A DNA stretch of 64,000 nucleotides from Prochlorococcus sp. AG-402-K04 (lineage in GTDB: Bacteria > Cyanobacteriota > Cyanobacteriia > PCC-6307 > Cyanobiaceae): NCBI GenBank assembly GCA_003216895.1, contig QCID01000003.1:40746-104745 (forward strand). The letters are read 5' to 3'. Numbering within the stretch: position 1 is the first letter of the stretch; every line of letters starts with the position of its first letter. The notes beneath the pieces were generated by a model, which searched no databases, had not been told where the DNA came from, and was given only the letters and a program-made list of their open reading frames with translations. The position numbers and the translations under genes were made by a program. This document shows, piece by piece, positions 1 through 9,900 of the stretch.

Positions 1-38
1 CCTTTCTCTAGTTTTCTATCTTCATAATCAAATTTTTA

Positions 39-353
39 TTATTTTTTTTCATCTTCTTTTTTCTTCATTGACAAGTAGAACCACATCCAAGTAGGCAAAG
101 TAATAAAGAATCCTATTAATATGATATAACTTTTTGTAGTATCCCAAGCTGCTTCATTACATTCTTCCTTGATTTTATTCGTGGAGATGACTTTACTGCT
201 TAGGTTCCTACAAATATTTAGTCCATGAATACTAAGAGTTCCGTATGTTATCGCTGTTGGAACAGTTGCAAGGGATATTGCTAGTATTAAATTGCCTAGC
301 CTCAGGTTGAGGTCTTTTCTTCTTTGTTGATCCATATATATATTTTTAGCCAT
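39..353 (-). CDS. hypothetical membrane protein, about 2 TM segments
   Basis: ORF with two hydrophobic stretches (LILAISLATVPTAITYGTL; YIILIGFFITLPTWMWFYL). Confidence 0.55.
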   Translation of the reverse strand: MAKNIYMDQQRRKDLNLRLGNLILAISLATVPTAITYGTLSIHGLNICRNLSSKVISTNKIKEECNEAAWDTTKSYIILIGFFITLPTWMWFYLSMKKKEDEKK

Positions 354-618
354 ATCTAAGATATTGCACTGTATAGTTCTTATTTTTTTACAAAGCAGTA
401 AGTTTTTGGAAGAAGCTCTGCAGTTTTTGCTCTAAATTTTTTAAAGTCAAATTCTCTCTACTTTTTATGTTATTTATAGTTTTATATGTTTTATGTAATT
501 AACTTGCTTAAAAGTTTGGTGATAACTTGTAGGTTTATAAATTTTGTGAATTTTTAGATGCTTTAAATCCTAATCTTAGGTTAAAGTTAATTCCTTGTAG
601 CAATTAATCAATTCTATA

Positions 619-822
619 ATGTCCACAAGTAAGAGAGAAGAAGTTAGTTCGCATCTGCGTTATATCAGGCAAGAACTTCGAGACTTGGATCAAATGCTCG
701 GCCAGTACGGGTTATTACCTGAGTTGTCTGAGCTGAAAGAGGTTTATAACTCATTAGATGCACTTCATCAATTACTTTCAGGGAAAGTTAAAAAGAAACC
801 TAAACCCGAGTTTGATGATTGA
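619..822 (+). CDS. conserved hypothetical small protein
   Basis: 67-aa ORF in intergenic space, helical charged composition, no competing ORF. Confidence 0.55.
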   Translation: MSTSKREEVSSHLRYIRQELRDLDQMLGQYGLLPELSELKEVYNSLDALHQLLSGKVKKKPKPEFDD

Positions 823-966
823 TATCATTAATTAGTCTTTGAATGGAAATGTAAAAACCAATGCAAGAATTTGTTTGATTAATCTTTTCTCCCTAAGTGT
901 TTTTGATAGGGACTTGCAAAAAAAGAAACTACTAACAAAATAAATTTAAGGACAGTAATTTTACTA

Positions 967-1176
967 ATGATTGATGAAAATTGGAAAAATCAGTATAAGA
1001 AATGGAAAAATTTAAAACCCTATGAAATTAAATTGATAGATGATGGGGCTAAAAGTCAATCTCAAGCTTGGCTCCTAAATTCAATGTGGTGTGAATGGAT
1101 AGATTTGAAAAGAATCAATATGTCTGAGCTTTCTACTAATGATATTTCTTCCTGCACTGATCCTTGGGAAGGCTGA
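967..1176 (+). CDS. hypothetical small protein
   Basis: 69-aa ORF with no overlapping gene. Confidence 0.5.
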   Translation: MIDENWKNQYKKWKNLKPYEIKLIDDGAKSQSQAWLLNSMWCEWIDLKRINMSELSTNDISSCTDPWEG

Positions 1177-1203
1177 TATTCGTCTCCTCCTCATCTTCCT
1201 TCT

Positions 1204-2280
1204 TTACATTTTTGTTGAGAAATAATTCTTTTCTAATACGTCATGAATAATTATTTCTTTAACAAATACTTGAATTACTACAGCCATTGGAATTGCTAAC
1301 AACAAACCAAGTGGTCCAAAAAGAATAGTGAATATAAATTGAGCAGTAATTGTTAAGCCTGGGAGTAATTTGACTTGTTTATGCATTATTGAAGGAGTTA
1401 TTATATAGCTCTCTATATTTTGAATTAATATATATAGGCCAAGAACTGCAAGTGATTTCCATGGGGTATCTAATAATGCGACAGAAAGAGGGAATATAGT
1501 ACTTATTGTTGGACCTACGTTTGGAATAACATTTAAAATGCCAGCTATTAAAGCATTTGCGATTACCAATTTTATTCCTAATAGATATAGTCCAATAGCA
1601 GCAAGTATTGCTACAAATATTGAGCTTAATAGAACCCCAGCCATCCAACTACTTAGAGCATTACCGCATCTCAATAAAATAGTTCTTGCTCGTCTTCTAT
1701 AAAATGATGGGACTAATAATATAGCAACTTCTCTATAAGAGTTAGGCTGCAAAGTTATCATTAAACCAACTGAGATTATAAAAAATAATTGAAGAATTCC
1801 TATCCCAACATTGCTTACCAAACTTATTAAACTTGTTATACTATCTGTTACTCCATTTGCAAGAGTTGAACCATCTGGAATCATATTAAGCTTATTTGTT
1901 AATATTGTTCTATTAGCTAAATCTGGAATATTATCTTTGTATATAATCTCAACGAAATTTAAAAATGTATTTATTGAGAGCTCCCATAGTTTACTTACTG
2001 CTGATGGTATTTGATTGATTAACTCTTGAAACTCGCTTGTAAATTGTGGTACTATTGTTACTATTGAAATAATTGATATTAGTAATATAGAAATTATTGT
2101 TATTAGTAAAGATGCCAACCTAGGGATTCGAAGAAAATCTCGAACTTTACCAGTAATAGTGCAAAGAGCCATAGCTATTATTATGGCAGCAAAAAATAGT
2201 ATGATTATTTCTTTTAAACCCCATAAAATTATTACAGAAAAAACTAAAGCAGTAATTGATAACAAGCTAGTTGATTTCAA
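1204..2280 (-). CDS. AI-2E family transporter (PerM/UPF0118)
   Basis: Multi-TM protein with NVIPNVGPTIS and GPLGLLLAIPMAVVIQV motifs typical of the family. Confidence 0.85.
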   Translation of the reverse strand: MKSTSLLSITALVFSVIILWGLKEIIILFFAAIIIAMALCTITGKVRDFLRIPRLASLLITIISILLISIISIVTIVPQFTSEFQELINQIPSAVSKLWELSINTFLNFVEIIYKDNIPDLANRTILTNKLNMIPDGSTLANGVTDSITSLISLVSNVGIGILQLFFIISVGLMITLQPNSYREVAILLVPSFYRRRARTILLRCGNALSSWMAGVLLSSIFVAILAAIGLYLLGIKLVIANALIAGILNVIPNVGPTISTIFPLSVALLDTPWKSLAVLGLYILIQNIESYIITPSIMHKQVKLLPGLTITAQFIFTILFGPLGLLLAIPMAVVIQVFVKEIIIHDVLEKNYFSTKM

Positions 2281-2289
2281 TTTAAATAA

Positions 2290-2640
2290 TTAATTAGGAG
2301 AAAGTGAATTTGCATACCTTTTCGCGAAACGCATAAATCTCTCGAATTCTTTTTCTGAATTCCAAGTATAAGTAGAATTTACTTCGTTAAGATGATCTTT
2401 TGAAATAGATAAATCTATCTTTTTAGTTGAAAGTTCACCTTCGCAATCAATAAGGTACATTTTTTGCACCGATTTAAAATTCTTTAATGTTATTGTTGTC
2501 GGCTGTTTAAATTTATAGATTGCTTTACCTCTTTTTCCATCTGGGTTTCTGAATAATCGTATTTCAGGAGGATCTTTTTCGTTTTTTCCTTTAACAAATT
2601 GAATTGCTACATTCTCATTGATTTTAGTCATCTTTTCCAT
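2290..2640 (-). CDS. psb28: photosystem II assembly protein Psb28
   Basis: IQFVKGKNEKDPPEIRLFRNPDGKRGKAIYKFKQP matches the Psb28 pattern. Confidence 0.9.
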   Translation of the reverse strand: MEKMTKINENVAIQFVKGKNEKDPPEIRLFRNPDGKRGKAIYKFKQPTTITLKNFKSVQKMYLIDCEGELSTKKIDLSISKDHLNEVNSTYTWNSEKEFERFMRFAKRYANSLSPN

Positions 2641-2672
2641 TGATTTAATTAATATAGACAGTCTTATGAAAA

Positions 2673-3719
2673 CTATAATGGATTGAGCTTCTGATTTAAG
2701 ATTTTATTTAAAGATGATTTTAGGCTTAGACCACTAAGATTAATTGAATTTACCTTGTTTGTTTTTTTAAGTTCATATTCATAGCACTTATCATAATAAT
2801 AGAGCATAGCCTCGCAGGCTTTTGACCATTCTTTCTTTTCAATTGCAGTTAGTGCTTCTTTTGTTCTTTGTGGCCCTAATCTTTTGCTAATTCTAACTAC
2901 AGCGTCTTTTAATTCATTTTGAGAGTTTTGACTATATACATTGACTAAATTTTTCACTCGTTCGTTTTTAGCTTTAATTATTTCAATGATTGGTGCTTTT
3001 TTCATTCTTATATACAAATTATTTGGTATGCGACATTTTCCTAAATTAGGACTCTCAGCTTCAATCCATATTTCAACAGCGTTGTTTTTATGAAAGTTAA
3101 AAAGAGATTCTGCGATAATATTTTCAAATTGTTGAGTTGTAGGTTGCTCATCCATACCTAATGAACCAAAACTACTCCCTCTATGATTGGCCATTCCTTC
3201 TAAGTCAATTACATGTATATTTTCTGTATTGATGTAGTTGAGTAGATCTGTTTTTCCTGTCCCAGTTTTACCTCCGACCAGCCTTATGGGTAAATCAGCC
3301 TCGAATTGATTTAAAACCCATTTTCTATAGCTTTTATATCCACCTTTTAATAAAAATGTCTCAATACCAATTGTTCGCGCAAGCCAGGCAAAAGCACTAG
3401 ATCTCATCCCTCCTCTCCAGCAATATATTCGTAAGGATTTTATCCCTTTTTTTTTAGTCGTTTTAATTATTATTTCTAATAGCTTTGTGGTTTTAGGAAG
3501 GGTCACTTTTAAGCCATTAAGGATTGCTTTTACGCGACTTTCTTTCTTATAGCTTTTACCAATTGTCTCTCTTTCGATATCAGAAAACAAAGGAATATTA
3601 ATTGCACCAGGCAAATGACCTTTGCAAAATTCGCTAGGACTTCTTACATCTACTATCTGACTGGTTAAATTCCGAAAATCCGTTACGGGATAGCTCGAAT
3701 TGGTAGGTTTCTCTGACAT
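2673..3719 (-). CDS. mnmH: tRNA 2-selenouridine synthase (rhodanese + P-loop domains)
   Basis: Rhodanese domain with YCWRGGMRS catalytic loop followed by GGKTGTGKTDLL P-loop. Confidence 0.88.
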   Translation of the reverse strand: MSEKPTNSSYPVTDFRNLTSQIVDVRSPSEFCKGHLPGAINIPLFSDIERETIGKSYKKESRVKAILNGLKVTLPKTTKLLEIIIKTTKKKGIKSLRIYCWRGGMRSSAFAWLARTIGIETFLLKGGYKSYRKWVLNQFEADLPIRLVGGKTGTGKTDLLNYINTENIHVIDLEGMANHRGSSFGSLGMDEQPTTQQFENIIAESLFNFHKNNAVEIWIEAESPNLGKCRIPNNLYIRMKKAPIIEIIKAKNERVKNLVNVYSQNSQNELKDAVVRISKRLGPQRTKEALTAIEKKEWSKACEAMLYYYDKCYEYELKKTNKVNSINLSGLSLKSSLNKILNQKLNPL

Positions 3720-3758
3720 AGTATTAGTGCTTAGGTCATTTTAGGCCTGCAGTAGATC

Positions 3759-4475
3759 ATGACTGAAGAAAAAACACACCCAAATAAAGAGAGCATAGAG
3801 GAGTTCCTGGAGTCTTTTAAAATGGCTTCAGAAAGGAAACGACTCAGTTTGTTGAATGTTTTAGAAGAAAGGGTTGAGGAGCTTCTTAGCCTTGGAGAAA
3901 CTTTAATGAATGGCTTTGATTCTGGTCTTTGTGACTGGACTCCTGGCTTCATTTTGCAACTTGTTCATAAAACTGACAAAAATTTCATAAAAAATACTCT
4001 CAATTGCGATGATCTTTCTTGGTTTCATGCACCATCAGATGTAGGTTTTGATTATTCTCCTCTTCAGAGATATTTATTGAATGAATGCTATGAAGATGCT
4101 GATCGCTTTACAAGTTCAAAACTTAGAGAGCTTGCAGGAGAACAGGCAGTAAAAAGAGGTTATGTTTATTATTCTGAAGTTGAATCAGTACCTTCTATTG
4201 ATTTGTCAACAATAAATAAACTATGGGTTGTTTATTCCAGAGGGAAATTTGGCTTTACAGTTCAAGCGAAAATATTAGAATCTTTAGGTGGTAGATATGA
4301 TAAGCTTTGGCCTCGAATAGGCTGGAAAAATGATGGGATATGGACTAGATATCCCAAAGCATTTAATTGGACAATTGAAGCACCAAATGGACATATGCCA
4401 TTAGTTAATCAACTTAGAGGAGTTCGATTGATGGATGCGTTGCTAAACCATCAAGGATTTAAGGATAAAAGTTAA
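3759..4475 (+). CDS. GUN4 domain protein with N-terminal helical extension
   Basis: C-terminal GUN4 signature (LWVVYSRGKFGFTVQAKI...WPRIGWKNDGIWTRYPKAFNWTIEAPNGHMPLVNQLRGVRLMDALL). Confidence 0.88.
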   Translation: MTEEKTHPNKESIEEFLESFKMASERKRLSLLNVLEERVEELLSLGETLMNGFDSGLCDWTPGFILQLVHKTDKNFIKNTLNCDDLSWFHAPSDVGFDYSPLQRYLLNECYEDADRFTSSKLRELAGEQAVKRGYVYYSEVESVPSIDLSTINKLWVVYSRGKFGFTVQAKILESLGGRYDKLWPRIGWKNDGIWTRYPKAFNWTIEAPNGHMPLVNQLRGVRLMDALLNHQGFKDKS

Positions 4476-4604
4476 GCGTTTAATGATTAATGTTTAAATT
4501 TTTCTCTAATAATACTATTTCTGGCTTAAGTTGAAAATATGTTTTAAACTTCTTTCTAATCCTTTGATTAGATTATTAATTTACCAAGAATGTTTTAATT
4601 AATT

Positions 4605-4997
4605 GTGGAGTCTTCCAAAAATTGGGCTGTATTTATTCATCCCTCTACTTTAAAGCTAGCATCATTTGTTGAAACTCTTTTAGAGCCTGTAATATGCAAA
4701 GAAACTGTAAAAAAGATTGAATTAGGATTGCATGAAGCTCTTGTTAATGCAGTAGTTCATGGAAACTTGTCTAATCCTAATAAAGTTATTCGTGTTAGAA
4801 GAATTCTTACTCCCAACTGGTTTGTTTGGCAAATTCAAGATGAAGGCTTAGGAGTAGTTGAAAATAAAAGATTAAGTTCTTTACCTTTGCAAATTGACGC
4901 TAATAGTGGAAGAGGAATTTATTTAATTCATAAGTGTTTTGATGATGTTAGATGGAGTAGGAAAGGTAATAGACTTCAGTTATCGCTGAGGAAATAA
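4605..4997 (+). CDS. anti-sigma regulatory factor, RsbW-like HATPase (serine/threonine kinase type)
   Basis: GHKL-type motifs: LHEALVNAVVHGN (N-box), IQDEGLG (G1), SGRGIYLI (G2). Confidence 0.85.
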   Translation: MESSKNWAVFIHPSTLKLASFVETLLEPVICKETVKKIELGLHEALVNAVVHGNLSNPNKVIRVRRILTPNWFVWQIQDEGLGVVENKRLSSLPLQIDANSGRGIYLIHKCFDDVRWSRKGNRLQLSLRK

Positions 4998-5001
4998 GTA
5001 T

Positions 5002-5259
5002 TTAATGACTTTTACACCCTGTATCTTTTATGTCTTCTTTTATCCATAATATTGCTTGATTAAGTAAATCTTCTATTTCTGAGTCTTCTCCATCATTAAT
5101 TAATTGTGAAATTGCAGAAATAATTAACTCAGCGCTTCTTCTTTGTTTGTTTCCTCTGAATTTATGCCAGTTGTAGTTGTTAAGACTGATTTCATTATGT
5201 AGTTCTTTTGTTAGTAACTGAACTTTTTCTGGCCAAATGTGTTTATTTTTTTTTAACAT
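5002..5259 (-). CDS. conserved hypothetical protein
   Basis: 85-aa ORF in gap between well-supported genes. Confidence 0.55.
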   Translation of the reverse strand: MLKKNKHIWPEKVQLLTKELHNEISLNNYNWHKFRGNKQRRSAELIISAISQLINDGEDSEIEDLLNQAILWIKEDIKDTGCKSH

Positions 5260-5292
5260 AATATACTATCTATTTTTTACTTTTTAATAAGA

Positions 5293-6354
5293 TTAATTTG
5301 GCTTGTTTGCTTTCCATACTTTTGTCATGAAGTGAGATTCAGAAGTTATTGAAGAAAACCCGCTTTCTTCTAATTTTAAATTTATGTTATCAACTATATA
5401 GTCTCTGTAATAAGGCTCATGAAATATTTTATGAAAGTTTTCCATAATTGGCGTGAATTTCGGAGAATCTTCTATTTGAATGGAGTCCGCAAGAACAAGT
5501 GTTCCGCCAGGTTCTAATAGTCTAAAGCATTCGTTCAATACGTTCTGTCGAGCTTCTCTTGGGAGTTCGTGAAATAGGAAAACACAAGTTAATGCTTGAA
5601 AACTCGCCGATTCATAAGGCATCTTTTCTGCATTTCCTTTGGTTAGTTGAACAAGATCACCGCTTCTTGAACTTAGATATTTGCTTGCTTGCTTGAGGTA
5701 TGAACCTGATAAATCAAGGCCATATAGTTCGACTTGAGGTAACGCACTTTGGATTTGCTGGAGGGTTCTTCCTGTTCCTGTTGCGATATCTAGGACTTTT
5801 ACTTTCTTTGAGTCTTCAGATAAAAATTTTTTCAAACCTCTTTTTAAAGGAGCTAAAACTCTTCTTCTCATTGAATCGGCTGTTCCATTGAAAAGAATCT
5901 CTACTTGTAAGTCATAAATTTCAGCAGAGTGCTCACTAAGGTATCCGTCTGTTTGGTGATGAAAATTTTGTAAATAGTATTCAGGGTAATCTTCTTCATT
6001 TACATCTCTTGGAATTTCTCTGGTTTTATTTTTTTTGCGTCTCTGCCAAGTTAGTGGCATGTCTAGCCAAACTAATGGATACTTCTTTGCCCATTCCAAC
6101 CAAGGAGCTTCGAATAGTTGTGATTTAGGGTAAACACCTGCCTCTGCTTCGTTCCAATCAATATTTTCTAGGTTTTCCATTGATCTTTTAACTTCTTTTA
6201 TAAGATCTTGATTGATTGGAAATTTCCCTGGTGCTGCTTCAGGAGCAAACACTTCCATCAACTTTGTGCTCAACTCTTTATGAGCTAGCCCAGCAAGTGT
6301 TTTCCCTTGTTGAAGAGTGTGATATGCAATTTTTTTAAGGCTTGGCGCTGCCAT
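5293..6354 (-). CDS. class I SAM-dependent methyltransferase
   Basis: VLDIATGTGRTLQQI motif I, LYGLDLSGSYLKQA, LEPGGTLVLADS. Confidence 0.85.
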   Translation of the reverse strand: MAAPSLKKIAYHTLQQGKTLAGLAHKELSTKLMEVFAPEAAPGKFPINQDLIKEVKRSMENLENIDWNEAEAGVYPKSQLFEAPWLEWAKKYPLVWLDMPLTWQRRKKNKTREIPRDVNEEDYPEYYLQNFHHQTDGYLSEHSAEIYDLQVEILFNGTADSMRRRVLAPLKRGLKKFLSEDSKKVKVLDIATGTGRTLQQIQSALPQVELYGLDLSGSYLKQASKYLSSRSGDLVQLTKGNAEKMPYESASFQALTCVFLFHELPREARQNVLNECFRLLEPGGTLVLADSIQIEDSPKFTPIMENFHKIFHEPYYRDYIVDNINLKLEESGFSSITSESHFMTKVWKANKPN

Positions 6355-6420
6355 AAACCATTCATTAATTTCAGTATTATCTAACAGATTTGATTGATTA
6401 GTGACGTGTTACCTAAAAAA

Positions 6421-6460
6421 AAATTAAGGTCTATGCATATTTGTACATAGACCTTAATTT
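6421..6460 (-). terminator. intrinsic terminator downstream of glnA
   Basis: Perfect 15-bp stem (aaattaaggtctatg/catagaccttaattt, loop catatttgta), extended by one A-T pair, with an A-run at 6415-6420 that reads as a U-run on the minus strand. Confidence 0.9.
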
Positions 6461-6491
6461 TGTATTCTAAAAATTAATAAATAAATTTATA

Positions 6492-7913
6492 TTAGGCGTC
6501 ATAATACATAGTGAATTCATGAGGATGAGGTCTTTGTCTTAGCTGTTGAACTTCTTCGTATTTAAGTTCTATCCAGTTATTGATGAAATCTTCGGTAAAT
6601 ACTCCCCCTTCCGTTAGATATTTGTTGTCACTTTTTAATGCCTCTAATGCATCATTAAGAGAGGATGGAACAGTGTCGATTTTTGATAATTCCTCTGCAG
6701 GTAATTCGAAAAGGTCAACGTCAACTCCATCTCCTGGATCAATTTGATTTTTGATTCCATCGATACCAGCCATCATCATTGCTGAAAAAGCAATGTAAGG
6801 GTTGGCCAATGCATCACCCGATCTAAATTCAAGCCTCTTTGCTTTTGGACTTGGTCCTGTTAAAGGAATTCTTACAGCAGCTGATCTATTACCCTGTGAG
6901 TAAACTAAATTAACAGGTGCTTCGAATCCTGGAACCAATCTTTTGTAACTGTTGGTAGTTGGATTGGTAAATGCAAGGAATGATGGGGCATGCTTTAGTA
7001 TTCCACCTATATACCATTTAGCTGTTTGAGATAAATTTGCATAGGTACCCTCTCCATAGAACAAAGGTTGACCGCCTTTCCACAAACTTTGATGAACATG
7101 CATTCCTGTTCCATTATCATTGAAGACTGGCTTGGGCATGAAGGTTGCAGTCTTCCCATATTTTTTTGCTACGTTCCTAACTATATATTTGTAAATCATT
7201 ACATTGTCAGCTGCGTTGATTAGAGGAGCAAACTTCATCCCTAATTCATGTTGGCCAGCTCCTGCCACCTCATGGTGATGCTTCTCAATAGGAATACCCA
7301 ATTCACCCATTAGTAAAAGCATCTCAGATCTCATGTCTTGCGCTGTGTCATTAGGTGAGACTGGGAAATATCCTTCTTTCAGTTGAATTTTGTATCCAAG
7401 GTTTCCTCCTTCTTCTTCTCTCCCTGTATTCCAGGGGGCTTCTATGGTGTCAACGCTATAAAAACTTCCGCCTTCCCCTGAGTTATATCTGACGTCGTCA
7501 AAAATAAAGAATTCTGGTTCAGGTCCAAAGAATGCTGCATCTGCAACACTAGTGCTCCCTAAATAATCTAATGCTTTTTGTGCCAAAGCTCTTGGACATC
7601 TGGCATATGGTTCTCCACTTCTTGGCTCCTGAATTGAACAAATCAAGCTAAGAGTTTTATGGTGATAAAATGGGTCTATCCAGCTTGTTGATGGATCTGG
7701 AACCATTGCCATATCGGATTCGTTTATGGCTTTCCAACCACGAATAGAAGAACCATCAAAAGCTAGTCCCTCAGAAAAAGAACTTTCTTCAATTAGATCT
7801 GAGGCTACGGTTAAATGTTGCCACTTACCATGTAAGTCAGCGAATTTTAAATCTATTAGCTCAATGCCCTCATCCTTAATTTGACGAAGAACATCCTGAG
7901 AGGTCTTGCTCAT
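6492..7913 (-). CDS. glnA: glutamine synthetase type I
   Basis: [32 protein letters not shown] signatures; 473 aa. Confidence 0.98.
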   Translation of the reverse strand: MSKTSQDVLRQIKDEGIELIDLKFADLHGKWQHLTVASDLIEESSFSEGLAFDGSSIRGWKAINESDMAMVPDPSTSWIDPFYHHKTLSLICSIQEPRSGEPYARCPRALAQKALDYLGSTSVADAAFFGPEPEFFIFDDVRYNSGEGGSFYSVDTIEAPWNTGREEEGGNLGYKIQLKEGYFPVSPNDTAQDMRSEMLLLMGELGIPIEKHHHEVAGAGQHELGMKFAPLINAADNVMIYKYIVRNVAKKYGKTATFMPKPVFNDNGTGMHVHQSLWKGGQPLFYGEGTYANLSQTAKWYIGGILKHAPSFLAFTNPTTNSYKRLVPGFEAPVNLVYSQGNRSAAVRIPLTGPSPKAKRLEFRSGDALANPYIAFSAMMMAGIDGIKNQIDPGDGVDVDLFELPAEELSKIDTVPSSLNDALEALKSDNKYLTEGGVFTEDFINNWIELKYEEVQQLRQRPHPHEFTMYYDA

Positions 7914-8135
7914 GATGAATTTGATTTCAACAAAGATACTTAATTATGAACGTAATTAGCGATTGCATCTCTTTTTGTCTTAACAAGCACTTTTTTTAGA
8001 GTTTTAACATAAAATTTTGATTATTTTTTGCTTTCTAAAGCAAATCTAGCAAATTCCTATTGCAATCCCTAAAAAAAACACCCCGACTTTGCCTATCGCC
8101 TTTTAGGCTCGGAATATATAAACCGATCTGTTTTC

Positions 8136-9296
8136 TTGGCCACTCAAATTCTTCCTTCTGTTGATAATCAACATCGTAAAGATTTTGGTCCAACTGTTTC
8201 TCCTGAAAGGTTATTGCTTGGGCCAGGTCCATCAAACGCAGATCCTGCTGTTTTGAAAGCGTTATCACAGCCTCCTATTGGTCATTTAGATCCTTTTTAT
8301 GTGGACTTGATGAGTGAGGTTCAAGAGTTACTAAGATATGCATGGCAAACGAGTAATCGATTGACACTTCCAATGAGTGGCACTGGAAGTGCTGCTATGG
8401 AGGCAACATTAGCAAATGTTGTTGAGCCAGAAGATACTGTTTTAGTTGCTATCAAAGGATACTTTGGATATCGATTAGCCGATATGGCCAGTAGATATAG
8501 AGCAAATGTAGAAACCATAAAAAATGATTGGGGTAATGCATTTTCACTGGAGGAAATAGAAGATGCATTGAAAAAACATAAACCAGCTGTTTTAGCAATT
8601 GTTCATGCCGAAACTTCAACTGGTGTTTGTCAACCTATGGATGGAATTGGTGATTTATGTAGAAAATATAATTGTTTACTTCTCGTAGACACAGTAACTT
8701 CTTTGGGTGGCGTTCCTCTGTATTTAGATGAGTGGAAAATTGATCTAGCTTATAGTTGCAGTCAAAAAGGATTAAGTTGCCCTCCTGGACTAGGTCCTTT
8801 TTCTATGAATGAGAGAGCTGAAAATAAAATGACCAATAGAAAAGATAAAGTTCCTAACTGGTATTTAGATGTCTCTTTGCTTAATAAATACTGGGGCAGT
8901 GATCGTGTGTATCATCATACGGCTCCCGTAAACATGAATTTTGGCATTCGTGAGGCGCTTAGATTGTTAGCAGAAGAAGGATTAGAAGTTTCATGGGATA
9001 GGCACAGAAAAAATGCAAAATCGCTTTGGAATTCGTTAGAACAAATGGGCTTAGAATTACATGTTAAAGAAGAATTACGCTTACCTACACTGACAACAGT
9101 AAAAATACCTGATGGAGTTGATGGTAAAGCATTTACTAAGCATTTGCTAAATAATTTTGGAGTGGAAATAGGCGGTGGCTTAGGTGATCTTGCTGGAAAA
9201 GTATGGAGAATTGGTTTGATGGGATATAACTCCACCTCTACTAATGTAGATAAAATAATAAATATTTTCGAAACTGAATTACCTAAGTTTAGATGA
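8136..9296 (+). CDS. class V aminotransferase (alanine/serine-glyoxylate type)
   Basis: LLGPGPSNADPAVL, DTVTSLGGVPLY, SCSQKGLSCPPG PLP-lysine region; TTG start in track. Confidence 0.92.
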   Translation: MATQILPSVDNQHRKDFGPTVSPERLLLGPGPSNADPAVLKALSQPPIGHLDPFYVDLMSEVQELLRYAWQTSNRLTLPMSGTGSAAMEATLANVVEPEDTVLVAIKGYFGYRLADMASRYRANVETIKNDWGNAFSLEEIEDALKKHKPAVLAIVHAETSTGVCQPMDGIGDLCRKYNCLLLVDTVTSLGGVPLYLDEWKIDLAYSCSQKGLSCPPGLGPFSMNERAENKMTNRKDKVPNWYLDVSLLNKYWGSDRVYHHTAPVNMNFGIREALRLLAEEGLEVSWDRHRKNAKSLWNSLEQMGLELHVKEELRLPTLTTVKIPDGVDGKAFTKHLLNNFGVEIGGGLGDLAGKVWRIGLMGYNSTSTNVDKIINIFETELPKFR

Positions 9297-9818
9297 TAAA
9301 TTTTCTCTAGCTATTACTCTTTTGTCTTTAAACCAATTTACGATTATCTTTCTAGATTCTTCTTCCATTATTCCCTTTTCAATCAACATTTTGTGATGGG
9401 CACTTTTATGTTCCGCTAGATTAATAGTTCCACCTAGCGCACCTCTCTTTGGATCTTCAGATCCATAGATAATCTTTCCCATCCTTGCTTGTATTAATGC
9501 TCCTGCGCACATTGGACATGGCTCAAGATTTACTATCAATGTACAGTCATTAAATCTCCAATCATTATTAATCCAAGAAGCTTGTCTAAGCGCTACTAAC
9601 TCAGCATGACCCAAAGGATCTTTCATTGTTTCCCTTCTATTTCCCCCATAGCCAATACATCTACCATCTTTGTCGAGAATAACTGCAGCAATAGGAACTT
9701 CTCCTCTTTCGCCTACAAGTTTTGCTTTCGTTAGCAACCTTGTCATCCATTTTATTTTTTCTTCCTGACTCAGTGCGATTGGTTTTGACAATTTTTTAGA
9801 TGTTTGGAGAATTATCAA
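9279..9818 (-). CDS. tadA: tRNA-specific adenosine deaminase
   Basis: HAELVALRQA and PCPMCAGALIQARM zinc-deaminase motifs. Confidence 0.93.
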   Translation of the reverse strand: MIILQTSKKLSKPIALSQEEKIKWMTRLLTKAKLVGERGEVPIAAVILDKDGRCIGYGGNRRETMKDPLGHAELVALRQASWINNDWRFNDCTLIVNLEPCPMCAGALIQARMGKIIYGSEDPKRGALGGTINLAEHKSAHHKMLIEKGIMEEESRKIIVNWFKDKRVIARENLSSKLR

Positions 9819-9900
9819 ATAAAATGGTTATCTAGAGATTAATCATTTTTTTTTGTTTTGAACTGGATCATCCAATACTACAAATAGAGACTTATTTTCT

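Noticed and set aside
1379-2014. ORFs 1379..1648 (-) and 1811..2014 (+) inside the AI-2E transporter gene
   Set aside because: They lie wholly inside a well-supported gene in other frames, with no recognisable protein features.
3731-3952. 73-aa minus ORF opposite the GUN4 gene start
   Set aside because: Antisense to a clear GUN4 protein; composition looks like frame shadow.
7914-8135. Possible NtcA site (GTA-N8-TAC) upstream of glnA
   Set aside because: I looked for the consensus on both strands and found only poor matches, so no site is claimed.
8035-8268. 77-aa minus ORF spanning the start of the class V aminotransferase
   Set aside because: About half lies opposite the aminotransferase coding region; no protein features of its own.
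8915-9235. 106-aa minus ORF inside the aminotransferase gene
   Set aside because: Entirely antisense within a strong gene; Pro/Ser/Thr-rich shadow composition.
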